From Diabrotica undecimpunctata (lineage: Eukaryota > Arthropoda > Insecta > Coleoptera > Chrysomelidae), in assembly GCF_040954645.1 (NCBI RefSeq), contig NC_092803.1, forward strand, positions 122,655,961-122,719,960: DNA of 64,000 bases, given 5' to 3'. The position numbers and the translations under genes are program-made. The notes beneath the pieces were generated by a model. The model saw nothing but the letters and a program-made list of their open reading frames with translations, had not been told where the DNA came from and ran no database searches. Shown here piece by piece: positions 21,953 to 36,900 of the stretch (its first letter is position 1; each line of letters starts with the position of its first letter).

Positions 21953-24900
21953 AACCATTTTCTTGTTATATTATATCATATTATATACTCATATTCAGAC
22001 CATATTATATAGACTTTATAATGAAAATAGTTAATTTCTCTTTGTTTTGTGTTACTATGATTGTTTGCTTTTTTAATATGTGAGTTAAATAAGAATGTAT
22101 TTATTGTTTTAGGTTGGTGGAAAATTGGAAGACACAACATTAGTTAAAGGTGTAGTTATTGACAAAACAATGTCCCATCCACAAATGCCCAAAGAACTAA
22201 AAGATGTAAAATTGGCTATTCTCACCTGTCCATTTGAACCACCAAAACCAAAGACCAAACATAAGTTGGATGTAAGCAGTGTGGAAGATTATAAGGAACT
22301 AAGACAGTATGAACATGATAAGTTCAAGGAAATAGTAAGTTAATCAAATACATAGGATATGTTTCGACTTGAGCATTATTACAGTATTCCCTTTTTATTA
22401 AAGATCTCCAATTCTTCCCCTTTTGATGTTTTTCGGTTAATAGAGTCTTTGAGCCCAGCCTGATCAGCATCATTTATTATAGCCTTTTTTCTTTTTTATG
22501 ATTTCAACAGTTCTCTTAAAAATTGTTATCTGGTGATTTTGAAAAACATCTGCTGACATGGCTGTCAAAACTATTTGATTGTAACATGCACATTTGAAAT
22601 GCTTTGATCCTATTTATATTACAAACTTAGCATTCAAGCTTTAGTTAAAAATCAAAAATACAGTTGGATGCAGCAGAGAACCTGATGCCCTGATGAAGGT
22701 TTAAATCTTACTGTAACCTATCTATCAGTTCCTAAATTAGGCATTAAAGTCTGTCAAAAACTACCAACACATGAAAAGTACATAATGATATTACCAGCTG
22801 ACAAGGATAATGCAAGCTGACAAGGGTAATGCAACTGTAATCATGGACAAAGTTCAATACTAGGAGAAAATCCAAGAATTAGTCACACCTGGGCCATACA
22901 CAAAACTACAAAAGAATCCAATCAAATCATTGGATAATAAAATATACAAAGCACTACATAAATTTAATAATATAATACCTACAGATTACTGAAGAACACT
23001 AACGCCCCACTATAGCAGGACACTGCACCTGTACATAGTCCCAAAAATACATAAAGAAAATGTACCCCTCATAATACAAATTTGCAGCAGGATTGTTTCT
23101 CCTTATAGCAAACTGTCAAAATTCCTCCTAGATTTAAATACAACTATTAGCACATAATGCAATTTTTTATTTACAACATTTATAAAGAATTCACAGTATT
23201 TTGTGCAAAAACTAGCAGACCTAGATTACAATATGCTAGTCAGTTTTGATATTACCAGCCCTTCACAAACGTGTCTTTAGAAAAAAAAAATTAAAAATAA
23301 TAAAAACCAAACTAGAGAGGGATGATACATTGACAACAAAAAAAAACTGAATGTAGGACAGACAACAGCTATTAATTAGGCAATGATTTTTATAAACAAG
23401 ATTTTGAATGATTGGGCTATTCATTATCTCCTTTATTAATAGATATTTTCATGGAGGAATTTGAGAAAAACATTGTGTGTAAACATAAAAAAAAACCCAC
23501 AGATTGGTGGATATATGTAGATATTGTGTTCTACATTTGATCTCATGGACCAGAAGTACTGGACTAAAAAAGTATCAAATTCATCATGGAAAAAGAAAAG
23601 AACTTCCTACCCTTATTGGATGTGTTAATCACAAAGGATATAGGATATGCCACCAAAGTCTAAAAATATTTACACCTGTTCTAACCAAAATGGCATTCCA
23701 GGGAGAAAAACCTGCTAACAAAGGTTTTAACAAAAAATGATTATGCATTGACATTTATAAACAAGGATTATCACAAGTTTTAAGAAAGAAAACAACATAA
23801 CACCATAGAATTTGAAGATGACAACAATACCATATGTAAAGGGCTTATCAGAAAAATTGAAAATAATAGGAAGTAAGTAGGTACATTACAACATTCAGAA
23901 CAACTAATAAACTGAGATCTATTTTGTCCAAAACCAAACTAAACAACACACGTGGTAGATCAAAGAATTGCATCTATAGGATACCTTGTTTATGTTACAA
24001 CAATGTTTATGTGGGGGAAACTTTAAGACCACTAACTGTTAAGATAAACGAGCATTAATCATACATCAAAAACAGAGACTTTGACAGATCCCAGATATGC
24101 AGATATGCCTGGGACAATGAGCACATAGTACAATGAAAAGATGCATCAATAGTCATGAAAGAAATAGACTTCAAAAACAGAAAAATCAAAGAAGCAGTTC
24201 TCATCTTAATGAAGAAAAATGTGTAGCAAACCCATCAACACACTGTAGCAGACTCTGGTTACCAATACTAAAAGAAGTCAGCAACAAGAATATACCAATA
24301 TTAATGGATTAATAGGTCAGAGGCATATTCTACAAGTAATTACCTAAACACACAAAAATCAGAATTTAATATAAATCCGAGGGTACATCACACTCAGAAT
24401 TTCAACTCAACCCATGGCTTTTTACCTACAAGATCAAGTCCAAGTAAGTCACCTGTCAAGTTGGCTGAAACAAAGCGTCAATTAATTAACAAGTAAAACA
24501 TTTTCTGGATTAGAGATTAAAATTTCAATACAATGTGGTTTAACCCCATAAAAATACAATATTTAATATAAAGGACTTGGCTACACAAAAAAGAATAGGT
24601 GCTGGTCCCAAATTATGTGTTTTATTTTGTAATATATTAACAACACGTTACGAAACTTCATCATCATCAGCCGTTTTTAGTCTACTGCTGGACAGAGGCC
24701 TCCCGTAAATAATTCCAATCCATTCTATCTTGAGCATCCTGAATCCAGTTGTGCTGAATGCACTTTATGTCATCTGACCACCTTGTTGGAGGACATCCTT
24801 GATTACGATAAGCATCATGTCTAGGTCTCCATTCCAGAATTTTCTTCATCCACCTTCCATCTTTTAATCTTGCAACATGCCCCTCCCAGTTCCATTTCAA

Positions 24901-27900
24901 TGTTGTAATCCTTTGAACTGCGTCAGTAACACCAGTTTTTCTCCTAATTATTGTATTTGATACTCTGTCTCTGAGGGATATATTCAGCATTGACCTCTCC
25001 ATTGCTCTCTGTGCCACTTGTATTTTATTGATTACTTTTCTGGTAAGGGTCAATGTTTCTGCTCCATACGTTAGAACTGGGAGTACACATTGATCAAAGA
25101 CCTTCCTTTTCAAGCACATGGGAATATCTGATCTAAAGACTTCTCCTGTTTAGCTCTGTTGTTTGATTATCTCTTCCTAATTTAATCTCGTGGCCCAGAT
25201 ATTTATAGCTATAAACCTGTTCAATTTGCGTGCTGTTAGTTGAGATGTTTTTTGCCATTACTAGGTTGGTCATATATTGTGTTTTGGAGAAATTAATTTT
25301 AAGTCCAATTCATGTACACAAGCTCTGAAGGTCTTGAAGAAGCTGGCAGGCATGATCTACCCGGTCTGCAATAAGGACTATGTTGTCTGCAAATCTCAAG
25401 TTGTTCAGAAATTCTCCTTTTATGTTGACTCCAATATTCTCCCAATTATTGTTTCTCATAGCACTCTGCAACAAAGTGGTGAATGGGTTAGGAGAGATGG
25501 TATCTCCTTGCCTAATACCCCTCTCGAAGGGAAATGTATTTGTGTTGCCATAATACATTCTAACTGCAGCTGTTGCGCTATTATATATGTTCTGAAGAAG
25601 AGTTGTGTACCTATGATCAATACTGCACTCTGTAAGAGCTCTTAACATGGAGCTATGCTGGACTGAGTCAAACGCTTTCTCAAAGTCTACAAATATTAAT
25701 ATCAATGGCTTGTTGTATTCTGTAACTTTCTCTATTAATGATTTTATTACTTGTAGGTAGTCATTCGTTCCAAAGCCACTCCTAAATCCTGCCTGCTCTA
25801 ATGGTTGGTGAAAATCCAGCTTAGGTTCCAGTCTGTTAGTAATTATTCTCATAAAGAGCTTATATATAAATGAGATAACAAGCTGATAGCTCTGTAGTTT
25901 CCAATTTCTGTTACATCTCCTTTTTTGTGCAATATCATAATGGCACTATTCCATTTTTCTGGTGTAACTCCTTCAAAGAGGCAGGCATTATAAACGGTTT
26001 TTAAAGCTTTTATGACACATTTGCCTCCTAATTTTAGCATTTCACTTACAATGCCATCTTCTCCAGGTGATTTGCTGTTCTTCATACCTTTCAACGCTGA
26101 TTCAATTTCCTCTTCGGTTATATCTGGAAGTTCCTCTGATCCTTGATTTTGTATGGCTGGGATTTCCACCTCTGGAATGTGAGCATCTCGATGATATAAT
26201 GTTCTATAGTACTCTTCGATAATTTTCATAATTTCTTGTTGTTCATATACAGCATGTCCTTGTCTATTTTTTAGCTTATAAATGTTCCTGGTTCCTGTCT
26301 TCAATTTTCGTTTTAGAACTTTAAGGCTTTTATTTTGTTTCTTTAGTGTTAAAATCCCTTATGTCTTTCCTAACAGCTTTTGAAATGGTTTTATTTAAAT
26401 TCCTCAGCTCTGCGATGTTCATTGTGTACTTATCTTTCATTTCCCTTCTTTTTTGCATTAGGTTTCTTGTGCCTTCTGTAAGTTTTTCATTTTTCCTTAT
26501 TTGCTTAACTTGACAGTTCTTCTGTGCCTTCCTTAGAGCGTCCACCAACCTTTCGTTAAGTTGTTCAATATCGGTTTTATCTTGCACGTCATTCTGAAGG
26601 TTTCTATCTATTTCTTCCTGATATGCCCTTGTGTTAGTAATCGCAGTGAACATAACATTTTTAGTCCTTGTTAGTATATTTCTTCGTTCCTTCTTTATGT
26701 TCAAGACTACCTTCGCTTTAACCATTCTATGGTCACTTCCGGTTGAAACTTGATTTAATGCAGTTACGTCTTGAACAGCGTCAGTTTTGTTAGTAAAGAT
26801 AAAGTCAATTTCGTTCTTGTTCAAGCCATTTAGTGATTGCCAAGTCCACTTTCTTTGGGGGCTTTTTTTAAAATGGGTGTTCATGACATTTCTGTCGCCA
26901 TATCCGTGAGGTCCAAGTACAAACTCTGAGTACAAATTACGAAACTTAGGTGGTTACAAATAGAAGAGTATTATATATCTGGCATTTCACAAAGTTGTAT
27001 CATACTTGGATATCAAGTATCTTATCATTATCAAATTTGTTCTGATCGCTATAAATTCATTTTACTAATGGAGATTAATATCTTTACAATCTCACACTGA
27101 GTGTATGTTAAAAAGTGTAGAGATTAATAGATAACCTCATCTGCACATTTTTTGGTACATCCATTTAAGTGTCATGCTTTACTGTCACCACTTAATGTTC
27201 AAAGAGTTACCAAATATTCTTGTGTTCTGAGAGTCTAAGCCTATGCTTTTAAACATATTGAATACTATATGTTTGACACAGTCAAATAGTTAACATTTGA
27301 GTAGAATTTCATTATTGGGAACTAGTATAATAGTTAGTAGGATAAATAATTTCTCAGCTTATGCTGTTTTCAAAACAGTTAGAAGTTTGGCACATTAACT
27401 TCTCTCTCTATTAGCTCCCGCCTATATACATATTACAGCATATTTCATTTTTAATTATTTTTGTCGTACTGTATATATTACTTTACATACTGCCTATTTT
27501 AACTACGCTTTAAATAAAAATATGTTATATTTGTTTAGGTTGGATTAGTAAAGAAAGCTGGAGCTACATTAGCAATTTGCCAATGGGGCTTCGATGATGA
27601 AGCCAATCATTTATTGTTACAACAAGAGTTACCAGCTGTAAGATGGGTAAGTTTTCCAAATTATAAACTATTTAAAATATATAATCAACTGATACTGAAA
27701 GGATTATTGAAAACTCAAGTATATAAAAAATAGCGATCCTGATGCAGTCTGGGGAAATTTTATTTTGGTGAAGGCGCTGCTATCAATTATTATTTTAATT
27801 TATTTGATAATGCATGACCTGGCCTTCTACTGCTGCGATGATCATCCAAGAAGCAACTTAGCCATTATTGATAGATTCCTATGATAAGAAAAAATGTAAG

Positions 27901-30900
27901 TATACAGGATATAGTCAAAAAATTTGACTTCAAAAAATTTAACATACAGGGGCATGCAGCATACCTAAGGGTAGGATTTAACGAATAGAATATGATGACA
28001 GAAAAATCCAACATGGCTGTGTGAAATAAAGGCCATAAACGTGTAGCGTCTAAACGGCTTCACATACAGGGTCATGCGGTATAGCTCAAGATAGGATTTA
28101 ACGAATAGTATAGGATGATATAGAAAAATGAAATATGTCACCATGTTAAAGGGGCCTTAAACCTATAGTGCCGAAACAGCTGAACATTTAGGGACGTGCG
28201 AGAACTCACGTGATAGAATTTAACGAATAAACTACGATTACATCAACAAATTTACTATTCTAGTGGATCGTGACATGTGACATGATAAACGGAAACGGAA
28301 TATTACACGAAACATGTGTGATATTTTATGTGAAATTTGACATATTATGTGATATTTAACGTAAAACGTGACATGTGGCAATTTAATGTAATAGAGAGTT
28401 GACAGTTCTAGACAGGTGTAAACAAATACAGCATAGAGCAGTAGTGAATACGCTTACGTTTTGACATTCAAAAAATTTCCCAGGCTACTACTACAACTAT
28501 TAACAAGTTTTAAGACTCTATCCTCTCTATCCTGTGATAGTATATAATTTCTATGTATTTTCGGTGACTCAGCTATTGACTCCTATTTAATAGGGTCCTT
28601 CCTTGGACCAGAAGGAACCTAGGTACAAGTTTCATGGTTCAAAGGTTTTTCGTTGAAAAATTATCACAGTAAAGAGACAGAAAAAACACAAATTTAAGAA
28701 GGATCATTAGGAGGATTATTAATAAATAATTTTATTATATAGCAGCTTATGGAGAAAACTTAAAATCGAAAGTCTAAAGTCGAATCAAAGTCCACTGCAC
28801 ATAAAACATTTATTTTTGTGCTTTTGAGTGAATCGCCTTAAAGAACAATAAAAACATCTAACTATTTGAAATAATTTGTGATTTTTCAGCTGTTATATTT
28901 GTTTTTTCCTGTACAAATATAACCAGGCTTTTCTCCAGGCACCAAATTGTTTATATTCTTCCCCTGTTTATAATTTTTGTCTTCTAATTGAGTCGTAGGC
29001 CTGTTTAAAATCTATGAATATGTTGTGGGCGTCAATGTCGTATTCCCACGATTTATTTAGAATTTGTTTCACTGTGAATAGCTGGTCAGTTGTAGATCTC
29101 CCTTGTCGGAAACCGGTTTGGTATTCCCGCCAATATTTTCAGTTAGTTGTTGAGTCGTTTATTTAGTATATAAGTAAAAACTTTGTACGCTGTGCACAAG
29201 AGGGTTATGACGCGATAATTTTCGCATTTCAGTTTATCCCCTTTTTTATAGATTGGGCATATAATTCCGGTTTTCCAGTCGCTAGGGATCTTTTCCTCAT
29301 TCCATATCTTGTTCATAAGCATATGTATTTGTCTAACTAGATTTTCGCCACCTAATTTATATAGCTCAGAAGGGACGTTGTCAATACCTGGAGCCTTGTT
29401 ATTCTTCTGTGCTCATATTGCTTGTTTTACCGCTTCCATCGTCGGGGGTTCTATATTTTCTGTCTCTCCCTCAATGTGATGCATGTCAATATGCTCTTCA
29501 TTTTTTTGCGTCCGTAGGAGGTTGGAAATAGGTTTTCCAGACTGATTTTATTTCTTTTGGATCACTGGTTACATGCCCTTCTTGATTTCTGCATAGATTT
29601 GTTCGGGGTTTGCATCCTTCTCTTAAATTGACTAGACATCTATAGGCTTCCCTTACATCGTTGCTTTGAAAATTTTCTTCCATTTTCTGTATATTACCGT
29701 TCTCGTATTTTCTTTTCTCTGTTCGGCATATTTTATCGGCCCTCCCTTTTGTATATTCGTAGCTTGCTCTTCTTTCTCTGGTTCTTCTTCCCATATTTTT
29801 CTCGTGTTCTTCATTTCTTTTCTGTATGGCCTTTTTACACTCGTCATTGAACCATTCTCTTTTTGCTTGTTTTTTTTGCCTATGATTTTTCTTGCTGCTT
29901 CAATTACTTTTGTTTTAATTTCTTCCCAATGTTCTTCAGTGCCTAGATTGTCATTGTTTGTGTTATTTCTGTCTCATAGTTCTGTTTGATATCTTGTCTC
30001 AATTTTTGTATATCTACTTGTTCTGTTGTTTGTTCCTGTCTGTCCCTCCTGTTTCTTTGAATTCTGCATCTGTATTTTATCAGTACCAGGAGATGGTCAG
30101 ATCCGCAGCATGCTCCTCTTCGGCTCTTTACATCCTGTATGCTTGTTGTTGCCCTTTTGTCTATCAAGACATTATCAATTTGGTTGGCGATTTTTCCACT
30201 AGGCATAATCCATGTCGCCTTAAAGTCGAGCTGATGATCATGTTTTTTCTACTGCCAAAGTTGATAAGTAATTCTCCATTTTCATTGGTATTTTGATGGA
30301 ATGAATGTTTACCAATGGTTCCTAAGACAAGTATTTCTTTGCCTATTTGAGCATTCATATCTCCAATTACGATCTTAATATCATATCTCGCTGAGCTGTC
30401 ATATACTTCCTCTGTTGTCGGAAAAATTTTCTTTTATTTCCATGCTATGTTTTTCTGTTGGGCAATGTATGTTAATGATTGAGAGGTTAAAGAATTTTGT
30501 TTTTAAATCATGAATGTGTTGCTTGTGTGAGTCCATTTCAAAAGGTAAAAGAAATAATAAATTAGACTTACAATCAATTTAATTTAACTATCCAGACGAA
30601 AATTTTGTTTTTGTTCTTAGTTTACAAATTCTCTCATGCAATGCTTTAAAATCTAATATGGCATGTTTCATCTTATTGTCAACTATAAAGGCTACTCCAA
30701 ACTCTTTTTTCCGCCATCTTTTCCGATATATAGTAATGCATGCGTTTTTGTGTCTTTTATTCCGTGCCTTAGCCATTTAGTTTCTTGTATTGCTGCTAGT
30801 TCTATTTTATATTTTCGGAGCTCGTTAAGTAGTGATGCCTGTGTTCATGGTTTATTCAATGTCAGGAAGTTCCAGGTACCGAGTATGTAGTCCATATTTC

Positions 30901-33900
30901 TTTGCTTAAGTCGTCGTCGATATTCTTTGCTTAAGTTGTCGTCGATAAGACCGATCTATCCGAGGCTTATTTGAAGGTTTCGTGGTTTTTTACTTTTTAC
31001 GGTAACGGGTCATCGGCCCATTACCCAACCCCCAACCTGGAGGACCAGAATTTTCTGTCAGGGTTTATTCCCTTGGCTGATATGTTAAAGTTTTTAGGCG
31101 CCAGAAACTCACCTTTCACCCCCTCTCCTTTGCTACATAAAGCACAATCATTGTACGCCATGCACCTAGTGGCTACGCGGTAAAAGCCTTCGGGGACGTG
31201 GGAGTAGGATTTGTTGGCAGAAGCTGAGTTCTATTTCTAGGAGACTATTACTTGGAGTTTTGTTACAGTATAGGCAAACCATACTGCTTCCAAGATCCTT
31301 TACCAACTTTAAACCACCTATTGTTGCCTTATTTTTTTTTTGAAATATTGGTTATTTTCATAATGATTTTTATCATATCTGGTCTGCTTTAAATGGTTCA
31401 TTAAATATGCAATCCAATCAGTCCTCCTGAGATTTCTCCTAAATTACTAGTTGTATTGAGGCCTGTAATTGTATATCTCATTAAATGGCTCAGATATTTC
31501 AATTTTTTTAATTGAAATTATCTTTGATTATCTTATAAATATCTTATGAAAATAAGGAAACTGGATTATTTGGATTACATAAGTAGGTCAAAAAAATAAG
31601 AGACTGCTTAGGGTCATTATGCAAGGTAGAATTAGGGTAGAAGAAACATAGGAAAAGTATACACTTACTAGCTGAGTAACCTTCGGGAATGGTTTAACTG
31701 CAGCTCGTGACAGCTATTCATAGCAGCAGCTAGCAAAGTAATCATCATCATCATCATCCAGCCCCATTTTCACATCCATTGTTGGATATAGGCCTCCTCC
31801 AGACGTCTCCAGTTCTCTCTATCTCTAGCTGCTGCAATCCAGTTTGTTTCTATTCTCCTTAGGTCGTCGGTCCATCGGGTGGGTGGTCTGCCTCGACTTC
31901 GCTTGTCGGCTCTTGGTCTCCACTCCAATAATCTCTTCGTCCATCTTCCGTCTTCCATTCTAGCAACATGTCCAGCCCACCTCCACTTTTCTTTATTGAT
32001 TCGCAGTATAATATCGTCTACGCCAGTTCGTCGGCGTATCTCCTCATTTCTCACGCGATCTTTCAAGGTCAAGCCCAGCATTGATCTCTCCATTCGCCTT
32101 TGTGTTACCCTCAGTTTTTCGGCAGTAGCTTTCGTTAAAGTTAGGGTCTCTGCTCCGTAGGTCAAGACTGGTAAGATGCATTGGTTAAATGCCTTCCTTT
32201 TCAGGTGAATTGGGGTATTTGTTTTAAAAATGTCTCTCATCCTTTCATATGCCGCCCATCCCAACGTGATTCGTCTATTTAACTCGCAGGTTTGGTTGTC
32301 TCTGGTTATTCTAATTTCATGACCCAAGTATGTGTATTTATCGATTAATTCTACCTTGTTGTTATTGATCTGTATCTCTTCGCTGGGAACCATATTGGTC
32401 ATCATTTTGGTTTTCTCGAAATTTATCTCCAGCCCAGTTTCTTGTAGTATGTCATTCAGTTCTTGGAGCATGTCTTTGATCTCTCCCAGATTATCTGACA
32501 GAAGCACGATATCGTCCGCAAAACGTAGATGGTTTAATCTTTCTCCATCGATGGATATTCCTTTCTGTTGCCATGTTAGTTTTTTAAATGCATACTCAAG
32601 AACGGTAATGAACAGCTTTGGTGACGTGGTATCACCTTGCCTGACTCCCCTTTTTATCTTTATTTTATTAGTTGCTGAATGGTTGTTGTGGCATTTTCAT
32701 ATATATTTTTAACTATATTACAATATCTGTGGTCGACCCTGCAATCTTGTAGTGCTCTTAAGATGGACGGTAGTTCCACTGTATCAAACGCCTTTTTAAA
32801 GTCTACAAATATCAATGCCAAGGGACGGTTATATTCGTTAGTTTTTTCTATCAGGGTTTCTAGGCACTGCAGGTGATCGTTTGTGCCGTAATTAGGGCGG
32901 AAACCGGCTTGTTCCCGAGGTTGGTAAAAATTCAGCTTTGTCTCTAATCTGTTCGTTATTATTCGGGTGTATAATTTATAAAGATGGTTAAGGAGACTGA
33001 TTGGTCTGTATCTTTCCAGGTCTGCTATATCTCCCTTCTTGTGTAAGAGTACAGTTATTGAATTATTCCACTTTGTTGGGATATTTTGATTCCATAGACA
33101 TAGATTAAAGAGCTTTTGAATTTTGGTTATCAGTACTGAGCCTCCTATCTTTATCGCTTCCGTGACGACACCGTCCTCCCCCGGAGCTTTGTTATTCTTC
33201 ATCTTTTTTAGAGCCTTGTAAATTTCGTCCAAGGAGATTTCTGGGATATCTTCGGAACCCTGATTTTGAACCTTCCTCTGCTGATATTCAACTATATCTA
33301 GGGTCGATTGGTTGCTATATAATGTCTTATAGAATGATTCCACAATTTGTAACAAATGTTCTCTGTTTGATGTGATGTTGCCATTTCTATCCTTGAGTTT
33401 GACTATTTGTTTATTTCCATTTGTGAGTTTGCGTCTCATTATTTTCATACTCTTATTTTCCTCAATGGTTTTGATGATTTTCTCATCTTTGTATTTTCTT
33501 AGGTCTTTTCTGATTTCTGTTGATACTTCCTTGTTCATTTTATTTATATCGTCGTTACTAGAGTTTTCGTCGCTTCTCAGTATTCTTCTTTGTTCCATTT
33601 TTTTCTGGGTTTCCAGACAAATTTTTTCTTCCTTCACGCTTTTTGGGCAGCATTTCTTTTGAGCTTCTGTTATTGCTTCTACTATTATGTCATTTAGGAT
33701 GTTAATATCATTTGTTGATGATTTTTCTTGAAGGAATTTACCGATATGATCTTCAAAATTTTGTTCGTTGTTTGGATGTGTCCATATGTTTATTTGCTTC
33801 TTCTTTATCATATTGTGTCGTTCATAGTTGGTATTTAACACAATGGTGGCTCTCACCATACGATGGTCGCTTGATTTCGCAAATTTATTTAGCACTGTCA

Positions 33901-36900
33901 CATCTGTAAATATGTATCTTTTATCAGTGATAAAGTAATCGATCTCATTTGTCGTCTTCCCATCTGGGCTTTTCCACGTCCATCTGCGGTGAGGTTTCTT
34001 GTAGTAGTAACTGTTCATTAAGAATAGGTTTTTCTCTAGTAAGAAGTTTAAAAGAGTGTCGCCACGGTCGTTCCGTCCCTGACTTCCAAAATTTCCAAGA
34101 GCAGTTTCTGCTGGATCCAGTTTTGTTCCTATTTTGGCGTTAAAGTCTCCACATAACTGTGAAATGTGTACGGTTGTTTGTGTTGGCTGTGCTTAAATCA
34201 TCATAAAAGACTTCGATCTCCTCGTCTGTATATTCTGTTGTTGGAGCATAGACTTGGATAACTTTTAGATTATATCTAGTATTTATTTTGAACGTGGCAT
34301 ATGTAACTCTAGTGGATACTGATTGGACAGTTTTTAGATTTCCTGCTAGCTGTTTGTTTATGAAGAATCCGACGCCTCCTACTGACTCATGTTGTTCTCC
34401 GTGATAGTAAAACAAGTGACCAGATTTTAGGGTCTCGAGGCCTTCACCTCGCCTTCTCACTTCACTAACTCCGACGATGTCCCATTTGATCTTTTCTAAT
34501 TCTTTTTCCATTTCTTTAAAGCTTTCATCAGAAAGTAGAGTTCTAGTATTCATGGTTGCAATTTTGAAAACTGTTTGTTTTTTAAAGCATACTCTTGTCA
34601 AATTTGTGTCCCCCCCTCCAGAATCCTTGGGACAGACTGATAAATCAGTGTGAGAGTGTCTACTCACCTGGGGTAGTTTCCGTTTTGTTTTAAAATCTGA
34701 CATTTGTAAGGGTTTTTGGCTAAGTTCAATGCCACGCGAGCCACTGCGTGTTTTCAAGGTTTCAGTTTCAGCCGCGCACTCTGGGAACAGACGCTGTTTG
34801 CAGCCGCCCACTTTGGGTCAGACGCTGCTGCTGTCGCAGTATCACAGCCGCTTAACTCATAATGTGAGTGACGCCTGTGAGTATCTGGAATTAAGCCTAT
34901 AGGATTTTTACTTCCCATAGCCTTAATCCAGTAATGACATTACTGCTGCCTAATGTCATATCCTCAGTTGATCCGCGGGTACTTATTTGGCAATGCCTTA
35001 TTCGTACCTGTCCTGCATATCTGCAGGAACTTTCCCTATCATCCATATGGGACGTGCCGTGTCGAGGTTGAGGACATCCCCCGTCCAATCTGTCTTCCGT
35101 AGAGTACAGAAGAGCCCCTACTTAGTTCAGAGCTCCTCCTCCACGAAAGCTAAGACCGACACAGAAAGTGATCATAGCTATGGTCATATGTAAGATAGAA
35201 TAAGAGAAGGAACTTTAAGCAGAAGAAGCTCATTTTTCTGTTGCTATTTTCTCCAGTTTACACTTCTATTATGTCGATAATTTTATAACTTATTAACTAA
35301 TAACTAAATTAACTAACTATGTTAACTAATTAACATGAACATTTTTTGTCTACAAATTTCTATAACCAAAAAATTGTTAGCTTGTTTAAATTATAAAGTT
35401 ATTTTTTTCTTTACATGCAATCCAACAATATAAATCATTATTTAGTATTATATATAATCAGTATTTGGAGAACAAGTTCCGATAATTTTATTTGGAGACC
35501 AAAAAGGTTTTTACAATTTTTAGATTGTGGTTAGTTAACATTAATTAAAGTTAACAAAATATTCAATGTTCTTATAATGGTTCTATTTATTAGAATATGT
35601 TCTGTTTGCTTAATCAGTATTTCCTATATATAGCATTTGAATAGATATCCTGTTTGTATAACTTCATAAACTCTTTAGGTAATATCCCACGTTTATACAA
35701 GACATGTCTGTCAAAGGAATCAATATTGGTATGGCCCAAGAAACATGAAGAAATTTGGTTTAGCCATCATATTATTGACCAATTATATTATACAACAATT
35801 ATCTTCTTGTATGATGAAATCAAATAAATGATTTTTTTTATTATAGGTTGGAGGTCCAGAAATTGAACTTATAGCCATAGCTACTGGCGGTAGGATAGTA
35901 CCCCGTTTTGAAGAGCTTACTCCAGAAAAACTTGGTTATGCTGGTTTGGTACGGGAAATTGCATTTGGCACCACTAAAGATAGAATGTTGGTTATTGAAG
36001 AATGTTCAAATTCACGGGCAGTTACAATTCTTGTTAGAGGAGGTAACCAAATGTTAGTAGCTGAAGCCAAGAGAAGTCTCCATGATGCATTATGTGTTGT
36101 CAGGAGTTTAGTTCAGGTAAGAAATTGATATTATACAATAATAGTCTAGCGCAGCTTTGGAATTATAGCAGGGTAGTCTGCTTTCTCCTGGGCCTACAGT
36201 GTACAAGAGAGGAAACAAGGTCAGTGCTACGCTTCAATCTATAATATAATATGTACATTTCATCATATTTTAATATTCTAGTAAATTACTTCATCCACAA
36301 AAAGTGATTTTTAACACAGGTCTGATGGATCAATACCTCTAGGGAACTCCATATTATTGATTTGGTTCTGCAGATTGCAAGGTTAAATAGAGGTTGATAG
36401 TGCTATCCTATCCAACCATTGGCAGTTGCACAGAAAGTGTTCCAAGGATGCATCTTCAGCCTGACAAAATCTACAATCTGCACTTTCTGCCAGTCAGATT
36501 TTATTCATGTGTCCCTAGGCGACAGTGTCCTGTTAGGAGACATACGATAATTCGTAGATCATTCCTATTCATATCTAGTAGTTCATTGGACCCCCTTTTT
36601 CGAAGATTTCCAGGAGTTACATTTCATCTGTTCCACCCAGTCTGATATCAATCTTTTGGCTGTGCTTCTTGCTATTCTGCAGGTTCTGGGTCTATGAATG
36701 TTTCTTTTTCCCTCTCCCAGCAAGTAGGTTAAGTTTCTGGTTCCCTTTAATATCAGTATGTTCAGGCACCCAGAGTAAAACTTACTTTATTACTTTTTAG
36801 AATGCGAATCATATTCGGAAGACAGTTCCAAGCAGTTCCTCCTTATTTATTATTTCCTGCAGGCACATCTCTATAGAATAAATTTCTGCTTGAAATATAG

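Noticed and set aside
24682..35088. Apparent host genes of the 'craniofacial development protein 2' or endonuclease type
   Set aside because: These are RTE LINE frames with target duplications and tail repeats, located inside CCT5 introns.
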